The notes under the pieces were generated by a model. The model ran no database searches, was not told the origin of the DNA, and saw only the letters and a program-made list of their open reading frames with translations. Below are positions 1 to 8,652 of a DNA stretch of 64,000 nucleotides, piece after piece. The stretch comes from Alkalihalobacillus trypoxylicola. GTDB lineage: Bacteria > Bacillota > Bacilli > Bacillales > Bacillaceae_D. The translations under genes and the position numbers were made by a program. The stretch's first letter is position 1; every line of letters starts with the position of its first letter. The stretch spans positions 127,867-191,866 of the forward strand of contig NZ_LTAO01000036.1 of assembly GCF_001590785.1 (NCBI RefSeq), written 5' to 3'.

Positions 1-601
1 TATGATCATGTTCATGCTCAAATCCCTTTGCCTGTTTCGAATTCTCTTTTAGAATTTCATTTGGTTGTGTGTTTTTTTTATAAAAAAAATAGATGGTTAT
101 AGCAATCACCAATGAGCAAAGAAGAGCGAGTACCATTCGCCAAACTAAAAAGGAAGTATTCATATTAAAGGCATAATAGGTCGAGGCTGCCACAACAGGA
201 TTTAATATAGGTGCAGCTGTCATAAAGGTAACAGCCACATGAACAGGCATACCTTTTTTAATAAATCTTCTAATAACAGGGACAATTGCACATTCACATA
301 TTGGCAGAATGAGTGCTAGTAATAAAGCAGGAAAGATACTAAGGATAGGGTGCTTAGGTAACCATCTAGAGAGATGAGTTGGTTTAATATAAATTCCTAT
401 TAATGCTGAAAAAATGGCACCTATTAATAAAAAGGGGAAAGCTTCTAATAGAATGCTAAAAAAAATCGTAAGTAGCCCGACGACCTCTTCTTTTATAACC
501 GCTCCCCAATCTAGCTTTTTGAAAAAAGGAAAAGCTACCATCAACACTATTAAAAACAGAAACAACAGATAACTAAACCATTCATAGAGAAATCTTTTCA
601 T
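1..601 (-). CDS. YcgR/YraQ-type permease (UPF0718/DUF318), C-terminus beyond the left edge
   Basis: The reading frame starts with ATG at 601 behind a GGAGGGGAG ribosome binding site and is still open at base 1, so about 200 N-terminal residues are seen. Successive hydrophobic segments and the motif ICECAIVPVIRRFIKKGMP are typical of the DUF318/UPF0718 permease family (B. subtilis YcgR, E. coli YraQ). The visible part ends in a Lys/Gln/His-rich stretch (KGFEHEHDH), probably a cytoplasmic linker that may bind metal. Members are predicted membrane transporters; the substrate is not established. Family assignment comes from the motif and topology; the function is inferred only. Confidence 0.75.
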   Translation of the reverse strand, partial: MKRFLYEWFSYLLFLFLIVLMVAFPFFKKLDWGAVIKEEVVGLLTIFFSILLEAFPFLLIGAIFSALIGIYIKPTHLSRWLPKHPILSIFPALLLALILPICECAIVPVIRRFIKKGMPVHVAVTFMTAAPILNPVVAASTYYAFNMNTSFLVWRMVLALLCSLVIAITIYFFYKKNTQPNEILKENSKQAKGFEHEHDH

Positions 602-689
602 AGCTCTCCCCTCCTCTTTCTATATATAGAGAGAGATGAATATTTTAGAACAGTTTAACCAAATATTTTAATAGATTTCCTTTTTTAAT

Positions 690-953
690 AGAACCCACCA
701 TTTCTATCTTTTAATGAAAAACCGAGCGATTAGGTTTTTAATTTCCGCTTTAGGTAGATGCTTTCCCAAGGGCTTGTCTTCAGCTAACTCTTACTACGCA
801 GAGCTTCGTCAAAGTGGATCTTCAAACGGCGCTGATCCTTTGGGAGTCACTACCTACCGTTTCAATCAACGAGTGATTTCGCAAACATTCAAGACATTTT
901 TATTATGAATGTTCTGTTTCGTTCACTTATAAAGCAATGATGAAATAAATTCA
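690..953 (+). repeat. Family-1 dispersed element R1 (one core)
   Basis: This is a copy of an intergenic element found at ten loci in the window. The core, about 719-870, can fold: outer arms GGTAG/CTACC, then CCCAAGGG/CCTTTGGG, then an inner CTCTGAC/GTCAGAG-type stem. The element ends near ATGATGAAAT, which in better copies pairs with ATTTCATCAT at the left end, so it looks like a MITE-like or bcr-like unit. The left end of this copy is degenerate. It lies between the divergent ycgR-like and phzF-like genes. Short ORFs crossing it are not coherent between copies and are not called. Confidence 0.85.
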
Positions 954-1068
954 ATAGAGTTACCATCAATATTTATCTCAATTTTTCGAATAATGGATAA
1001 AAAGATCCATTTTCTAATCAATAAGTGGTAAAATGACAGAATCATTGATATGTTAAGGAGGTTTTTAT

Positions 1069-1977
1069 ATGCAAAGTGTTACGGTCTATCATTATGATGC
1101 TTTTACAAATGAACCTAATCTTGGCAATCCCGCTGGCCTTGTATTACAAGCAGATGATTTAACAGAAAAAGAAATGCAGGAAATCGCTTTTAAAATAGGC
1201 TTTAATGAAACTTCTTTCCACTTAAAGTCGGAGGTAGCTGATTTGAAAATACGCTATTTTACTCCTGGTCATGAAATGAATTTATGTGGTCATGCAACAG
1301 TAGCGACTTTATTTGCCTTAAAATCAATGAATTTTTTGTCTACTAAAAAAAAGATTACGATTGAAACGAACGCTGGTATCTTACCTATATTAATAGAAGA
1401 AGTTGATAACTCTTTTAGAATCACTATGAAACAGGCATCTCCTCAATTTCAAGATTTCAAAGGCTCCAAAAGTGATATCGCACAAGCGATTGGTTTAAAA
1501 GAAGAGGACATCTCGAATCATCATCCTATTGTATATGGTAGTACAGGTATTTGGACCTTATTAATCCCAATCAATAGCTTAGAAGCTTTTAAACGGATGA
1601 AGCCCCATAATCAAGCCTTTCCTTCTATACTTAAGGAAATTCCAAATGCTTCCGTTCATCCATTTTGTTTAGATGCCTTTGATAGTGAAGCAGATATGCA
1701 TGCGAGACATTTTTCTTCTCCTTATTCTGGTACAATAGAGGATGCGGTAACGGGAACGGCTTCAGGGGTAATGGGCGCCTATTTTGCTACGTATATTGAA
1801 CAGTTGTCAAAGCCTTCCTATCAATTAATTATTGAACAAGGGAATGAGATGAACAAAAAAGGCAAGGTCTACGTATCTGTTCAACAATTTGAAGAAAAAG
1901 AGTTGGAAATATTTATGAGTGGTACGGCTGTATATGTGGACGAATATGAGCTTTTATTAACAGAAAAAATCCTTTAA
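1069..1977 (+). CDS. PhzF family phenazine biosynthesis-like isomerase
   Basis: This 302-residue protein has the full PhzF/DAP-epimerase-like pattern: an N-terminal YDAFT...GNPAG segment, the conserved acid in NETSF (Glu47), GHATVA at 74-79, and DAVTGTASG near residue 225 in the second half. PhzF-fold enzymes are isomerases acting on small carboxylic acids. Outside phenazine producers the substrates are mostly unknown, and no phenazine genes are nearby, so the name should be read as a family name. The start is set by TTAAGGAGG eight bases upstream of ATG. The gene is monocistronic; element R2 begins a few bases after its stop. Confidence 0.9.
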   Translation: MQSVTVYHYDAFTNEPNLGNPAGLVLQADDLTEKEMQEIAFKIGFNETSFHLKSEVADLKIRYFTPGHEMNLCGHATVATLFALKSMNFLSTKKKITIETNAGILPILIEEVDNSFRITMKQASPQFQDFKGSKSDIAQAIGLKEEDISNHHPIVYGSTGIWTLLIPINSLEAFKRMKPHNQAFPSILKEIPNASVHPFCLDAFDSEADMHARHFSSPYSGTIEDAVTGTASGVMGAYFATYIEQLSKPSYQLIIEQGNEMNKKGKVYVSVQQFEEKELEIFMSGTAVYVDEYELLLTEKIL

Positions 1978-1983
1978 CTAAAT

Positions 1984-2247
1984 CAATTTCATCATGCATA
2001 TCTTATAATGAAAACCAAGCGGTTAGGTTTTTGATTTCCACTTTAGGTAGATTCTTTCCCAAGGGCTTGTCTTCAGCTAACTCTGACTATTCAGAGCGTC
2101 GTCAGAGTGGATCTTCAGACTGCGCTCATCCTTCGGGAGTCACTACCTACCGTTACAATAAAAAAGTAAATTCACAAACATTCAAGACATTTTTTTAATA
2201 AACGTTCTGTTTCATTCACTTACAGAGCAATGATGAAATTCACTCAA
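1984..2247 (+). repeat. Family-1 dispersed element R2 (one core)
   Basis: A near full-length copy with both ends recognisable (AATTTCATCAT on the left, ATGATGAAATT on the right). It begins about seven bases after the phzF-like stop codon and ends about 16 bases before the hairpin at 2263-2301. The phzF-like transcript would therefore carry the folded element in its 3' UTR. Confidence 0.9.
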
Positions 2248-2262
2248 CTATTAACCCAAAAA

Positions 2263-2301
2263 GCTAACTCTGTTTATAGTGATTCATAAACAGAGCTAGC
2301 T
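2263..2301 (-). terminator. Intrinsic terminator overlapping a stop codon
   Basis: The inverted repeat GCTAACTCTGTTTAT / ATAAACAGAGCTAGC has a short loop and is followed by five T on the minus strand. It overlaps the stop codon of the minus-strand gene ending at 2296. It can also stop plus-strand transcripts that read through R2 from the phzF-like gene. Confidence 0.8.
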
Positions 2302-2901
2302 TTCTTTAAATTCCTTCAACAGTTGATCCACCTTCACCGAACCTTGTTGGTCAAGATTTGAATACCCACCAAATCCTTTATTGTTGCTGTATCCATTGTA
2401 AATAATGTCTAAATCATGAAAAATCCGATGAACATAGACGATCGCTATTTGATTTTCTTGTTCAACTCCAATAACGAATAAGCTTTTTGCATTCTCTAAG
2501 TCTTCTATTATTCTTTCATCTGATATTAATTTTTTGATTTCAAGGATTTCTGTCTCTGTCTCCTGTAGCACATCTGCTAATTTATCAAAATTCAAATTTT
2601 GATAACCACCCCAACCTACTATATCATTCCATTGCTGATGAATATTTGAGATAAATTGGTGAACTTGCTCTACTTCATTTTCCTTTACTGTGGTTGTTCC
2701 ATCACTTGAGAGAGCTTCTTCTAGATAAGTATCTTCTTCATCTGCATAAGTATGATTATTTTCCTCATCAGATAATGCAGAATCTAAGTAGTTTTCAATT
2801 AGATTAGGTATGATCCTATAACTCGCTAAAGCTATCAATAACAATAAACTAATAAATAAGATGATTTTTATACTACTCTTCAAACGCCTCTCACCCCTCA
2901 T
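2296..2901 (-). CDS. Membrane-anchored hypothetical protein
   Basis: A 201-residue protein not recognised by name. One hydrophobic helix follows a short basic N-terminus (about residues 9-32, SIKIILFISLLLLIALASYR), suggesting a signal anchor with the rest outside the cell. An acidic stretch follows (about 40-65), then a soluble domain with aromatic- and Gly-rich motifs (WNDIVGWGGYQN; HRIFHDLDIIYNGY; GFGGYSN). The start ATG at 2901 follows a weak purine-rich region. The gene stands alone on the minus strand, convergent with the phzF-like gene. Confidence 0.7.
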   Translation of the reverse strand: MRGERRLKSSIKIILFISLLLLIALASYRIIPNLIENYLDSALSDEENNHTYADEEDTYLEEALSSDGTTTVKENEVEQVHQFISNIHQQWNDIVGWGGYQNLNFDKLADVLQETETEILEIKKLISDERIIEDLENAKSLFVIGVEQENQIAIVYVHRIFHDLDIIYNGYSNNKGFGGYSNLDQQGSVKVDQLLKEFKES

Positions 2902-3184
2902 ATTCCTATTTTAACATTTTCTTCCTATTAAATATAACCATTTTATTCCTAGCCTCCAAACAAATAAAACACGCAGTGAAGGTGTGGTATAAGACAGCCA
3001 TTTAAAGGCTTTTTAAAGAAAATGATTAAGTTATTCTTACCTAGAATCTTAATCAAATAAGAGAATTGGATGATTAAAATATTTGTAAATTGGATGAAGT
3101 ATAAAAATAAAAAAGAATTATAATTAATTTGTAGTCTTTTGATTACAAACCAACACAGATTTTACAATCAGGAGGTATTTAGAA

Positions 3185-3577
3185 ATGAAAAAGGGAATAA
3201 TAGTGGGATTAGCTATCATAATGATTTCTATTTTTTCAATAAAGCTCTCAGAGAACTTTAATATCCATGAAAGCTCTATTGATTTTGATATATTACCTGT
3301 GCAAGAAGTATTGTTAAAAAATCGAGCTATTTTGCTAGACGCAACTATCACTAAAGATAATGAAAAATTAAAGGATGCAAATAGAGTCTACTTTGAAATT
3401 AGAGAAGCAGGCTCTGAGAACTACAGAAAAGCTAATTCTACTAATTTAAATAATGGTACTTATAGAGTTCAAACTACCTTCCCCAGAAGTGGAGAATATT
3501 ATATAAGAGCTACTGTCGAAAATAATGAACTCATAAAGACTTCGGCTGACTTTAAAGTATATGTTGATAAGGCATAA
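3185..3577 (+). CDS. Secreted or anchored YtkA-like domain protein
   Basis: A 130-residue protein with an N-terminal hydrophobic export or anchor segment (residues 4-19). The following domain, of about 85 residues, fits the YtkA-like family: VYFEIREAG in the middle strand, then NNGTYRVQTTFPRSGEYYIRATV. In Bacillus such domains are small extracytoplasmic beta-sandwiches, often near metal or cytochrome oxidase assembly genes; no such partner is visible here. ATG is preceded by CAGGAGG at a good distance. A terminator follows at 3625. Confidence 0.7.
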   Translation: MKKGIIVGLAIIMISIFSIKLSENFNIHESSIDFDILPVQEVLLKNRAILLDATITKDNEKLKDANRVYFEIREAGSENYRKANSTNLNNGTYRVQTTFPRSGEYYIRATVENNELIKTSADFKVYVDKA

Positions 3578-3624
3578 AAAACCCTCTGTTAACTAGACAA
3601 CCGTACTATACACAATAAATAAGG

Positions 3625-3660
3625 AGACGAGGAGATACTTATACTATCCCCTCGTCTTTG
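3625..3660 (+). terminator. Intrinsic terminator after the YtkA-like gene
   Basis: GACGAGG pairs with CCTCGTC around an AT-rich loop, followed by TTTG. It lies 48 bases after the stop codon of the YtkA-like gene. Confidence 0.65.
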
Positions 3661-3815
3661 CTACTTTTATGACTCCATTTAGTTCAATTATGTTCATCCA
3701 AATCTTGATTTTTTTTTATATCTCTCCTTATAAGTACTAAAATTCTAATCTTTCTTTAAAGATTTATTACACTTTATTAAATCTTTATCGTTAGCTAGAT
3801 TTTTTAGATATACTT

Positions 3816-4260
3816 GAATCAATTTCATCATTCATACATTATAATGAAAACCGATTGTTTAGGTTCTTGATTTTCACTTTAGGTAGATGCTTTCCCAAGG
3901 GCTTGTCTTCAGCTAACTCTAACTACGCTGAGCTTCGTCAGAGTGGATCTTCAGACTGCGCTGATCCTTCGGGAGTCACTACCTACCGTTACAATCAAAA
4001 AGTTTATTAACAAACATTTTGATAAAAACCAAGCGGTTAGGTTTTTGATTTTCACTTTAGGTAAGTGCTTTCCCAAGGGCTTGTCTTCAGCTAACTCTAA
4101 CTACGCTGAGCTTCGTCAGAGTAGATTTTCAGACTGCGCTCTTCCTTCGGGAGTCACTACCTATCGTTACAATCAACAATCTAATTCATAAATAGTGAGG
4201 ACATTTTTATAATATTTGTTCGTTTTTATTCACTTATAGATCAATTCTGAAATTCACTCA
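3816..4260 (+). repeat. Family-1 dispersed element R3 (two tandem cores)
   Basis: A composite copy: the left end AATTTCATCATT at 3821 is followed by core one (to about 3998), a short AT spacer, core two (about 4024-4175), and the usual right-hand tail with a mutated end (CAATTCTGAAATTC). Two cores share one set of ends, as in R5, R8 and R9. It occupies most of the gap upstream of the MocR-type gene. Confidence 0.88.
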
Positions 4261-4323
4261 CTTTTTAAAAACATAACAATTAGGATAAACTAAAAAAAAT
4301 ATGTTTAAAAAGGATTGTATTGA

Positions 4324-5703
4324 ATGGATTGGAATATTGACCCAAAAACTGAGAAACCGATTTACAAACAGATAGCAGATTATATAGAGAAGGGTATTGC
4401 TGATGGTACGTTCCCTACAGACAAAAAACTCCCCTCTGAAAGATTTTTAGCTAAAGAGCTAAAGGTTAATAGAACTACTATAGTAGCAGCATATGATGAG
4501 TTAGAATCAAATGGCCTTATACAACGAAAACGTGGAAGTGGTACTACAATTAGTAAAGATATATGGGGACTTACGAAAAAGAGGATACCTAGTTGGAATA
4601 GTTACATTGAAGCAGGTTTGTTTTTACCTAATTTACCAATAGCACAAAAAGTTCGTAAAGAAACAGAAGAAAAAAAATTAATTAATTTAGCAAGTGGCGA
4701 ATTATCAAAGGATCTTTTTCCAATTAAAACTTTAAGAAAGCTTACATCTACAAGATCTTTTAGCGGAAGACTAGGTTATGACCACCCTCAAGGAAGTGCA
4801 ATATTAAGGAACACAATAGCAAAGCATGTAAAGCAATATCGAGATATTGAGACCGATCCCTTATCTATTTTAATTACTTCTGGCGCTCAGCAAGCTTTAC
4901 ACTTAGTGGTTCAATGTTTATTAAAGCCTAATGATTCGATTGTAATTGAAGATCCATCCTATCATTATAATCTTCCTATTTTCAAATCAACAGGTATAAA
5001 AGTACACCATTTACCAGTAAAAGGAAACCGTCTAGATACTAATAAATTGTTAGAACTACATAAAAAACATCGTATTAAAATGATTTTTTTAAATCCAGCT
5101 TTTCAAAATCCTACAGGGACGTTTTTAAGTGAAAACCAAAAGAAAGCTATTTTAGAGATATCAGCTGAATATGGAATTCCAGTTGTTGAAGACGATCCAT
5201 ATAGTCTGACATCTTTTAACAGGGAAAAAGTCACAACCTTAAAATCAATGGATCAAAACGGAAACGTACTTTATATAAGCTCCTTGTCTAAAGTGGTTGC
5301 TTCCGGTTTACGAATTGGATGGATAATAGGCCCTACATCAGTAATAGAAAGGTTATCAGATGCTAAGCAACAAGTAGACTTTGGGCATTCTAGTTATACT
5401 CAATGGATCGCTAATGATTTTCTAGAATCTAAAATTTTTGACCCTCATTTGGAAAACTTAGTGAATGAGTTAGAAAAACGTAGTAACCAAATCGTAGAAA
5501 GTTTAAACGATTTTTTAAAAAATAAAGTAGAGTTCACTAACCCATTAGGTGGAATACATATTTGGTGTAAATTAGAAAAGGATATTGATGAAACTAAGTT
5601 ATTAAAGAATTCTATAAAACAAGGCGTTATCTACACTCCTGGCTCATTGTTAGGCTCAAAAAACAGTATGTACGCTTCACCTTCGCTAGGGAAAACGAAA
5701 TGA
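4324..5703 (+). CDS. MocR family GntR-HTH/aminotransferase regulator, C-terminus frameshifted
   Basis: Residues 1-75 form a GntR winged helix (PIYKQIADYIEKGI ... LPSERFLAKEL). From about residue 100 the protein is a fold-type I aminotransferase with the PLP-lysine motif SSLSKVVASGLRIGW and the nucleotide-free LNPAFQNPTG segment. MocR proteins regulate neighbouring genes in response to PLP or amino-group metabolites. The frame ends prematurely in ASPSLGKTK. Shifting the frame near base 5673 restores the family ending RFTFARENEMKIKEG and continues for about 38 codons to TAA at 5784-5786. The gene therefore carries a one-base deletion, or the sequence has an error. ATG at 4324 has only a weak ribosome binding site. 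No obvious target gene adjoins it. Confidence 0.85.
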   Translation: MDWNIDPKTEKPIYKQIADYIEKGIADGTFPTDKKLPSERFLAKELKVNRTTIVAAYDELESNGLIQRKRGSGTTISKDIWGLTKKRIPSWNSYIEAGLFLPNLPIAQKVRKETEEKKLINLASGELSKDLFPIKTLRKLTSTRSFSGRLGYDHPQGSAILRNTIAKHVKQYRDIETDPLSILITSGAQQALHLVVQCLLKPNDSIVIEDPSYHYNLPIFKSTGIKVHHLPVKGNRLDTNKLLELHKKHRIKMIFLNPAFQNPTGTFLSENQKKAILEISAEYGIPVVEDDPYSLTSFNREKVTTLKSMDQNGNVLYISSLSKVVASGLRIGWIIGPTSVIERLSDAKQQVDFGHSSYTQWIANDFLESKIFDPHLENLVNELEKRSNQIVESLNDFLKNKVEFTNPLGGIHIWCKLEKDIDETKLLKNSIKQGVIYTPGSLLGSKNSMYASPSLGKTK

Positions 5704-5809
5704 AAATAAAAGAAGGAATAGAAAGATTTAGTCATGCACTAGAGTACACCTTAAAATGCTCTGAAAGAAACGTATCTCTGGATTAATCCCTATTACAGCC
5801 TAATCTATG

Positions 5810-5995
5810 TTAAGTGATTAATATGGCTATAATTATTACAATAATTATTAATGGAATGAGTATACAATAAATAAACAATTGGTTTGATAAACTCTTATTA
5901 GATGAATAATGAACATCCTCTGATTTAGTAATTAGCAAAGTAATGACCAAACCAACTATACTAACAATAGCAGCAAATATAATTAAAAAAATCAT
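5810..5995 (-). CDS. Small two-helix membrane protein
   Basis: This 61-residue ORF is almost wholly two hydrophobic segments (about 2-24 and 40-60) joined by a short polar loop containing KSEDVHYSSNKS. ATG at 5995 is preceded by GATGAGG at a workable distance. No family was recognised. Support is the signal-consistent composition plus the ribosome binding site; it could still be a chance ORF in AT-rich DNA. Confidence 0.45.
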   Translation of the reverse strand: MIFLIIFAAIVSIVGLVITLLITKSEDVHYSSNKSLSNQLFIYCILIPLIIIVIIIAILIT

Positions 5996-6276
5996 GTTTA
6001 AACCTCATCTCACTTATAATTGATTTGCTTTTTAACTACTAGACTTTGCACCTTCTAACACTGTCTTAAGGTAACATTCTCTAACACTATAACTAATAAA
6101 TTTATAATATTCACCGTCCAATTCATGCCTATTTAGACCATCCACTTTATCCTTTAAAGCTTAATCAAATCTAATTATTGAGAGCTATAAACCATCACAT
6201 GTGCACTTAAGTGCTTAATGAATAGGAGTTTTGCTAGACACCTGCTCCTTTTGTAAAAGTGTAGAAACGAGAACAA
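5996..6276. other. Intergenic region with no recognised gene
   Basis: About 280 bases of AT-rich sequence on the upstream side of the small membrane protein. A weak AGGAG/CTCCT inverted repeat lies near 6226-6250. No ORF with a ribosome binding site was found on either strand. Confidence 0.5.
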
Positions 6277-6314
6277 GGCTACCACATACCAAGAGAATTT
6301 GGTATGTGGTAGCC
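6277..6314 (-). terminator. Strong hairpin downstream of the DUF4064 gene
   Basis: GGCTACCACATACCAA pairs perfectly with its complement TTGGTATGTGGTAGCC across a short loop. On the minus strand it lies 40 bases after the DUF4064 stop codon and is followed by a moderately T-rich stretch. On the plus strand an A-run follows instead. Confidence 0.65.
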
Positions 6315-6353
6315 TAAAAAAGTTATTTTATTATCTCAAATCCATCGATTAAT

Positions 6354-6779
6354 CTAGACCGTTACTTTTGGCTTTCTAGCTACACTCATAATTCCAGCAA
6401 TCAAGTAGAAAATCGCTGCAAAAATCGTAACGCCTCCAGAAAAAATAGTCGAAATGACTGCAGCTCCTATAAACAATATCCCTGCTAAAATAGGCTTTTT
6501 ATTTTTTCTAAGTGCTATCATCGCTATGATTCCAGCTATTAAACTACCTGCAAATAGTAGCAATATAGACACTGCCGAAACATTTTGTATCGATGAGATA
6601 AAGAGGTCAATATCCATCACTTCTAATTGTGCAGGATTTTGTTCGACCACTCTTTGAAAAGAATCTCTCATAAGTTCTTCATTATTTTGAAACCAAATCA
6701 GTATAATACCTATGAATGTAAAAAAGGTATATCCAACAGCACCGATAATTCCTAACACAAATTCTCCTGTTCTTTTCAT
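6354..6779 (-). CDS. DUF4064 family membrane protein
   Basis: A 141-residue protein with the DUF4064 layout: an N-terminal MKRTGEFVLGIIG segment and first helix, an extracytoplasmic loop of about 40 residues, then three closely spaced helices (about 65-90, 97-115 and 117-133) ending in a basic tail (ARKPKVTV). The family is common in Bacilli and its function is not known. ATG at 6779 follows a GGAGG-type site (GGAGGGATACATAAGGA). Single gene; hairpin 6277-6314 lies downstream. Confidence 0.85.
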   Translation of the reverse strand: MKRTGEFVLGIIGAVGYTFFTFIGIILIWFQNNEELMRDSFQRVVEQNPAQLEVMDIDLFISSIQNVSAVSILLLFAGSLIAGIIAMIALRKNKKPILAGILFIGAAVISTIFSGGVTIFAAIFYLIAGIMSVARKPKVTV

Positions 6780-6949
6780 TCCTTATGTATCCCTCCACAT
6801 ATTCATTTACATTTCTATTTGATTCTAGTAAAAAGAATCCTATTATTTAATACTAATAACCTTCCAAGTCCAAGAATAAACTAGAATCGTTTGATTACTT
6901 CAATAAATAAGATACAATGACTGTATCATATTTAGAGAGGGTTTTGCAC

Positions 6950-7333
6950 GTGTTTAAAGGAAAAGCCTTCTGTGAAGCTTTTATTTATTTATATTCTTCA
7001 CAAAGCTGGACAGAACAAGAAAAAAGTAAAGTAATTGAAGACTTTCTAAAGGTGCATACTAATACATTTAAAATGACAAATGTAAGAGTTATAGAAGAGT
7101 ATTTTCATGAAGAACAGCAGGAGTTTAGTTTGCAATTAGCTCTGTATTCAGAGATTTTGGTTCCATATGATAACCGCATTACTCATTTAAATGATTATCG
7201 TATTAATGCGTGTAGACTTTTTCGAAAGCAATTTCCAAAGGTTGGGGCCGTTATGGCGCATTCCATAGATGTGTATACACCGTTAAGATGGAAAGGGTAT
7301 AAGGGACAAGTGTATAAGGAATCCAGATCCTAA
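6950..7333 (+). CDS. Hypothetical protein, GTG start preferred
   Basis: The protein is rich in aromatic and charged residues with no signal or membrane segment; it starts MFKGKAFCEAFIYLY and ends WKGYKGQVYKESRS. It is not recognised beyond being coding-like. An in-frame ATG at 6917 would add 11 residues but has no ribosome binding site; the GTG at 6950 sits nine bases after AGAGAGG, so it is preferred. It is probably a small cytoplasmic protein; no neighbour suggests a role. Confidence 0.6.
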   Translation: MFKGKAFCEAFIYLYSSQSWTEQEKSKVIEDFLKVHTNTFKMTNVRVIEEYFHEEQQEFSLQLALYSEILVPYDNRITHLNDYRINACRLFRKQFPKVGAVMAHSIDVYTPLRWKGYKGQVYKESRS

Positions 7334-7380
7334 TATTCATTATAGATTATAAGGCGTTTTGAATACGCTATTTACTATTC

Positions 7381-7551
7381 TCAAGGGGCCCCGAACCAAT
7401 TAGGCAATATAATGAAGAAAATGATCACTCCGATTAAAATCAAAGATGAAAGGATGATTAAGGTGAAGCGCAGCTTAATATTCATTGTCATATAAGCATA
7501 GAAAAACCCTACTAAACTTAGAAGTAATAAAATAGCTAATAATACAAAAAT
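7381..7551 (-). CDS. Possible small membrane protein with a non-canonical start
   Basis: A minus-strand frame runs from 7557 to the TGA at 7381 and encodes two hydrophobic helices separated by a basic loop (MTMNIKLRF), ending FFIILPNWFGAP. A strong GGAGGGG lies just upstream, but the codons at the right distance are ATA and ATT, with no ATG, GTG or TTG. ATT at 7551 is at the best spacing. It may be a real gene using a rare start, or one whose start has mutated. No family was recognised. Confidence 0.35.
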   Translation of the reverse strand: MFVLLAILLLLSLVGFFYAYMTMNIKLRFTLIILSSLILIGVIIFFIILPNWFGAP

Positions 7552-7721
7552 GAATATCCCCTCCTGTTTACTCGCTTTATTGAATGAATTCTATTAATCG
7601 GAAATTCCTTCTTGTGATCATTTTAGTTTAACATGCTTCGGTTTAATTGTAAAAGTTTGGTTTTTCTGTCTAAAAACACTCTATCATTAGTTATTTTAAG
7701 AATGCATTTTTCAAAACTCAC

Positions 7722-7755
7722 AAAAAATAATCACGTTAGTTAAGTCAACGTGATT
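7722..7755 (-). terminator. Intrinsic terminator, minus strand
   Basis: AATCACGTT pairs with AACGTGATT, and on the minus strand six T follow. The nearest minus-strand gene upstream is wrbA, whose stop is at 8041; element R4 lies between. This is probably the wrbA terminator displaced by the insertion. Confidence 0.7.
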
Positions 7756-7773
7756 ACCTTTTATTTTGTTATT

Positions 7774-8030
7774 TGAATTCATTTCATCATTGTTATCTTC
7801 TAATGGAAACCGAGTGGTTAGGTTTTTGATTTTCACTTTAGGTAGATGCTTTCCCAAGGGCTTGTCTTCAGCTAACTCTGACTACGCAGAGCTTCGCCAG
7901 AGTGGATCTTCAGACTTGCGCTGACCCTTTGGGAGTCACTACCTACCGTTTCAATCAAGAAGTTAATGAACAAACATTCAATAAATTTTTATAATGAATG
8001 GTCGGTTGAGCAATGATGAAATTCATTCAC
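7774..8030 (+). repeat. Family-1 dispersed element R4 (one core)
   Basis: Full-length copy with ends TGAATTCATTTCATCATT and AATGATGAAATTCATTCA, giving the clearest inverted termini in the window. It starts about ten bases beyond the wrbA stop codon, in antisense orientation to wrbA, and separates that gene from the minus-strand terminator at 7722-7755. Confidence 0.92.
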
Positions 8031-8040
8031 TTTTTATTTA

Positions 8041-8652
8041 TTACTGTTGCCCTTTTTGAATCCAAGAAGCTACTTCTACCGTACGCTTCGCTTGGTATTT
8101 AGCTGCTTCCTCAACATCTTCCTGCATGTTTCCATCTTGACCTACAGTTACGCTTACTCCATATGGATTTCCGCCTGATGCAAACTGAACTGGGTCTGTA
8201 TAACCAGGTGAAGCTACAATCGCTCCCCAGTGATGCATAGTCGTATAAAGAGATAAAATAGTTGCTTCCTGTCCACCATGAGCATTACTAGCTGATGACA
8301 TTGCACTAACTACTTTGTTTACTAGCTTACCTTGTGCCCATAATCCGCCTGTCGTATCTAAGAATTGCTTCATTTGTGATGCAACATTTCCGAAACGAGT
8401 TGGAACACTGAAAATAAAAGCATCTGCCCATTCTAAATCATCATTAGTTGCCTCTGGAATATTGGCCGTTTCTTCAACATGAGCTTTCCATGCAGGATTT
8501 GAATCGATAGCAGCTTGAGGCGCTAATTCTGGTACTTTAACTAATTTAACTTCTGCACCGGTAGCTTTTGCACCTTCTTCTGCCCATTTAGCTAATTGAA
8601 AGTTTGTTCCAGTAGAACTGTAATAAATGACGGCTACTTTAATGTTTGCCAT
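8041..8652 (-). CDS. wrbA: NAD(P)H:quinone oxidoreductase, WrbA type
   Basis: A 203-residue flavodoxin-fold protein with the WrbA hallmarks: the FMN phosphate loop YYSSTGTN (residues 10-17), PTRFGNVASQMKQFLD in the middle, and the SSASNAHGGQEAT and GASPGYTDP-like segments (here GAIVASPGYTDP). WrbA is a cytoplasmic tetramer that carries out two-electron reduction of quinones, avoiding semiquinone formation. Length matches the family. The start ATG follows GAGAAGGAG. The gene is monocistronic and divergent from the exporter gene at 8980. Confidence 0.93.
   Translation of the reverse strand: MANIKVAVIYYSSTGTNFQLAKWAEEGAKATGAEVKLVKVPELAPQAAIDSNPAWKAHVEETANIPEATNDDLEWADAFIFSVPTRFGNVASQMKQFLDTTGGLWAQGKLVNKVVSAMSSASNAHGGQEATILSLYTTMHHWGAIVASPGYTDPVQFASGGNPYGVSVTVGQDGNMQEDVEEAAKYQAKRTVEVASWIQKGQQ

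Noticed and set aside
719-870. Family-1 core as a tRNA or riboswitch
   Set aside because: Nested stems exist, but no acceptor, anticodon or known aptamer pattern is present, and the element is found at unrelated genes, on both sides and in both orientations.
714-908. Short ORF reading RFLISALGRCFPKGLSS and similar ORFs at 3943-4191 and 10244-10525
   Set aside because: They cross family-1 repeat copies; length and frame differ between copies and no ribosome binding site is conserved, so they reflect the repeat rather than a gene family.
3124-3351. Minus-strand ORF opposite the YtkA-like gene, and many similar antisense ORFs under long genes
   Set aside because: They are antisense shadows of better supported genes without ribosome binding sites.
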